A stretch of 6,166 nucleotides of DNA, taken from assembly GCA_030691665.1 (NCBI GenBank), contig JAUYDU010000513.1:1-6166 (forward strand), in the 5' to 3' direction. The stretch is from Chloroflexota bacterium. Its GTDB lineage: Bacteria; Chloroflexota; Dehalococcoidia; SM23-28-2. The notes beneath the pieces were generated by a model, which saw only the letters and a list, made by a program, of their open reading frames with translations, made no database searches and was not told where the DNA came from. A program made the position numbers and the translations under genes. Positions 5,001 to 6,166 of the stretch are shown here, piece after piece (positions within the stretch are counted from its first letter, which is position 1; every line of letters begins with the position of its first letter).

Positions 5001-6166
5001 CTTCACCAGGACGACCTCAAGGCCATCGTCGAGTACACGGCCGGCCAGCCCAACGTCGACGTGGCCAACATCGGCGTCGAGACCTCCTCCTTCGGCATCG
5101 CCATCGGCGCCGGCGCCCTGGGCCGCTATCCCAGCCTGCCCGTCGCCTACCTCGTCGACCAGGAGGGGCCCCACGACAACCGGGTCATCACCTTCTACGA
5201 CGCCGGCCGCGAAACGGCGGTCTGCGGCCACCTGAGCACGGTCACCGACCCCTCGCCCGGGAACGTGGCCTTCTGGGCCGAGCGCGAGGCCGTCCGCTAC
5301 ATCGACACCTACCTCGGCCGCTACCTGCGCATGCAGGCCGAGATCGACCACGCCCAGGGGCCCGGCTACTTCCGCCACGCCATCGAGATGGTCAACGCCG
5401 CCACCAAGCCGTCCTATGGCGGCACAGGCTCGGCAGTCTGGACACGCATGAACGGCAGCGACATCGGGAACGGCATCAATGTGGTCTACCCCCTGGGCGA
5501 CCCATCTCGTTACCCGGCCTGGGTTTCCGGGCGCCTCTCCGATCACCTCGGCCTGAACCTGATCTACGACCGGGAGATGGCGGCCCTGGTGAACGCTGGC
5601 GACAGCGACGGCGACGGCGTCTTGGACGCCACCGATAACTGCCGGCTCGCGCCCAACCCCGGCCAGGAGGACGCCGACAGCGACCGCGTCGGCAACGTCT
5701 GCGACAACTGCCCCTGGCACGCCAACGCCGATCAGGCAGACCTCGACGCCGACGGCGGGGTCAACGAGGACCACGACGGCCTATCCAACGAAGATCAGCA
5801 AGACTACCCCAATGCGACGGTCGACTCTGACGGCGACAGGCGCTACGACGAGGACGGCGGCGGCGGCGACGCCTGCGATACCGACGTAGACGGCGACGGC
5901 TACTCCAACGCGGCCGAGAACTACTACGGCTCCAACACGCGCGACGCCAGCAAGAAGCCCGAGGTCTGCGACGGGCTGGACAACGACCAGGACGGCTCCA
6001 CCGATGAAGGCTACGACTACAACGGCAACGGAGTCCCCGATTGCACAGACCCCAACGCCAATACCGATGGAGACACCACCGCCAACCCCAGCGACTCCAA
6101 CGATGACGACGATGGCGACCCCGACGCCGGCTTCAACGACGGCTACCTCGACGCCAAAGAGAGCTC
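2097..6166 (+). CDS. Large exported multidomain carbohydrate-active protein (C-terminus outside window)
   Basis: One open frame of 1356 codons with no stop before the window edge. Residues 10-34 form a hydrophobic signal or anchor segment after a short charged start. Residues 45-376 resemble a polysaccharide-deacetylase (NodB-like) barrel: VVVMTHVEGD (47-56), YEFGIQGHG (147-155), a late YFFAFTIHSNG strand (316-326) and a closing YVTPSELAAIF helix; the classical TFDD and HxxxH metal motifs are not clear. A PPPTPTPLP hinge (381-389) follows. Residues 395-805 look like a clan GH-A glycoside hydrolase: YWQVDNEPNN gives E520 as likely acid/base, and WVTEMG gives E624 as likely nucleophile. A Thr-Pro linker covers 814-873. 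Residues 874 to about 1165 look like an alpha/beta hydrolase: IPGGTGAG (915-922) as possible oxyanion loop and TSSFG (996-1000) with S998 as candidate nucleophile. From 1169 on there are Asp-rich calcium-binding repeats of thrombospondin-3 type. It probably acts outside the cell on a glycan. The domain plan is well supported; substrate and exact activities are not. Confidence 0.85.
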   Translation, partial: MDTEGKRYGLSIAAWLALAGVLVVAAAAAFALLAPDASTSPSEPLYVVVMTHVEGDIGQPEGSPTCPTDLVYQTLPQPPPGQPWPPSFGVDIAGTELLREILANYHDSYSGEPKLFIEPTGEFWQTEADPTHGGKLLSKYDYQALGYEFGIQGHGIYYSGLNFCWYNSPHTAEGVSRKLTDLHNAAQTVLRNGLPVNAGLTYTGGWKLEKDALGATQAESIIDHAAAGLGYRIAFEDHDGHIEDEPAGINNSRSSYYVYRADYGDGVQITKIDFNGSVTAGCGGNTPRCETPAEAIARFDNTVAAKDADSDPSNVYFFAFTIHSNGVWADFNRAAGGQPMVGEGAGLLALMDAIEARKNAGTQVKYVTPSELAAIFVAANPPPTPTPLPYESSPFGFHPASVGFVPNLSFSEAQDIGVRWHRPPVYAFWFLIQPDLGSPTYNWTGHDAQYGAVPAGVNILANITVGPESEGYSLPGSYLPVDSAKYQAFVRATVERYDGDGVADMPGLTVPIRYWQVDNEPNNTLRSGFAQLQALTYTAVKDACPDCKVLIGGVAGFPQGYVDNFLINYAPILAELNGQYVDIFDFHWYGNATGDYRLLGQALAVIQAKLQETGFGSIPIWVTEMGTYSGDPVDFPFGAFPYQSEEQQAADLLKRFVYPISLGIRKVFPAFGLMEGFKGDNGYFDHTGLIYDGQGSNDRGLGVKKVGYYTYKLMTQKLEGAAFDYELTGLPTNVYGYVLTGAGGDPITVLWYDDFAGGPPTQNVTLTLAAPSALVTNAVTDQQGNVTSVEVPASNGTVTLTLGQRPVFVEPQDTPPPTPTPTPTPTPTPTPSPTPTATPTPTPTPTPTPTPTPTPTPTPTPTATATPTPTPPPIYTIEAIETWVTAPNSNQLYTRIVRPVPALYPGQRFPALIAIPGGTGAGAPLADNPGYRNLAASGFVVVVFNPEGRGSGQPGNLKSQGTENCNGFLHQDDLKAIVEYTAGQPNVDVANIGVETSSFGIAIGAGALGRYPSLPVAYLVDQEGPHDNRVITFYDAGRETAVCGHLSTVTDPSPGNVAFWAEREAVRYIDTYLGRYLRMQAEIDHAQGPGYFRHAIEMVNAATKPSYGGTGSAVWTRMNGSDIGNGINVVYPLGDPSRYPAWVSGRLSDHLGLNLIYDREMAALVNAGDSDGDGVLDATDNCRLAPNPGQEDADSDRVGNVCDNCPWHANADQADLDADGGVNEDHDGLSNEDQQDYPNATVDSDGDRRYDEDGGGGDACDTDVDGDGYSNAAENYYGSNTRDASKKPEVCDGLDNDQDGSTDEGYDYNGNGVPDCTDPNANTDGDTTANPSDSNDDDDGDPDAGFNDGYLDAKES
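4536..4715 (+). repeat. Tandem hexanucleotide tract encoding a 60-residue Thr-Pro linker
   Basis: A low-complexity stretch of CCCACN-type hexamers encodes an almost unbroken Thr-Pro alternation with a few Ser and Ala. It joins the glycoside-hydrolase-like and alpha/beta-hydrolase-like domains as a stiff, protease-resistant spacer, a style common in exported Chloroflexota proteins. Third-position changes (T, G, A and C all occur) show it is not a freshly expanded perfect repeat. Copy number is a likely site of slippage in six-base steps, which keep the frame, and of assembly error. Confidence 0.9.

Noticed and set aside
4398..5774. Long minus-strand open frame (458 codons) opposite the secreted enzyme
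   Set aside because: It is antisense to a frame with clear domains. Its Val/Gly/Ala/Asp-rich product, with a Gly-Arg-Cys tract opposite the Thr-Pro linker, is what GC-rich antisense gives; no start signal or family motif is seen.

Overview
The window is GC-rich bacterial DNA with two transcription units diverging from a control region at about 1560-2096. Three things point to a Chloroflexota-like bacterium: long Thr-Pro linkers in a secreted enzyme, a tandem pair of short 'core' MetE-like proteins, and a small Arg/Phe-rich protein with a coiled-coil tail. This placement rests on sequence style only; no marker gene is present.

Left half, minus strand (about 1670 down to 1): a good sigma70-type promoter (1641-1670) and a structured leader lead into a small gene (1557-1345) broken, or recoded, by one in-frame TGA. 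Three bases later comes a complete 334-residue MetE C-terminal-domain homologue (1341-337). After a short gap holding a palindromic repeat, a second MetE-like gene starts with GTG at 137 and runs off the left edge. The two MetE-like proteins probably work together in methyl transfer or methionine synthesis. The complete one has lost several canonical active-site residues, so the cut-off partner may be the catalytic one.

Middle (1558-2096): the minus-strand promoter and leader, a double palindrome (1736-1798), about 180 bases with no convincing gene, and a plus-strand control region. In that region TTA-headed direct repeats spaced 10-11 bp stand just upstream of a TACAAT -10 box.

Right half, plus strand (2097 to the window end): one uninterrupted reading frame of at least 1356 codons with no stop before the edge. 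It encodes an exported, multidomain, probably carbohydrate-active protein. In order it has a membrane/signal segment, a divergent polysaccharide-deacetylase-like domain, a short Pro/Thr hinge, a clan GH-A-like glycoside hydrolase domain with two candidate catalytic glutamates, a 60-residue Thr-Pro linker, an alpha/beta-hydrolase-like domain, and an Asp-rich calcium-binding tail. This is the most notable gene here; its C-terminus lies outside the window.
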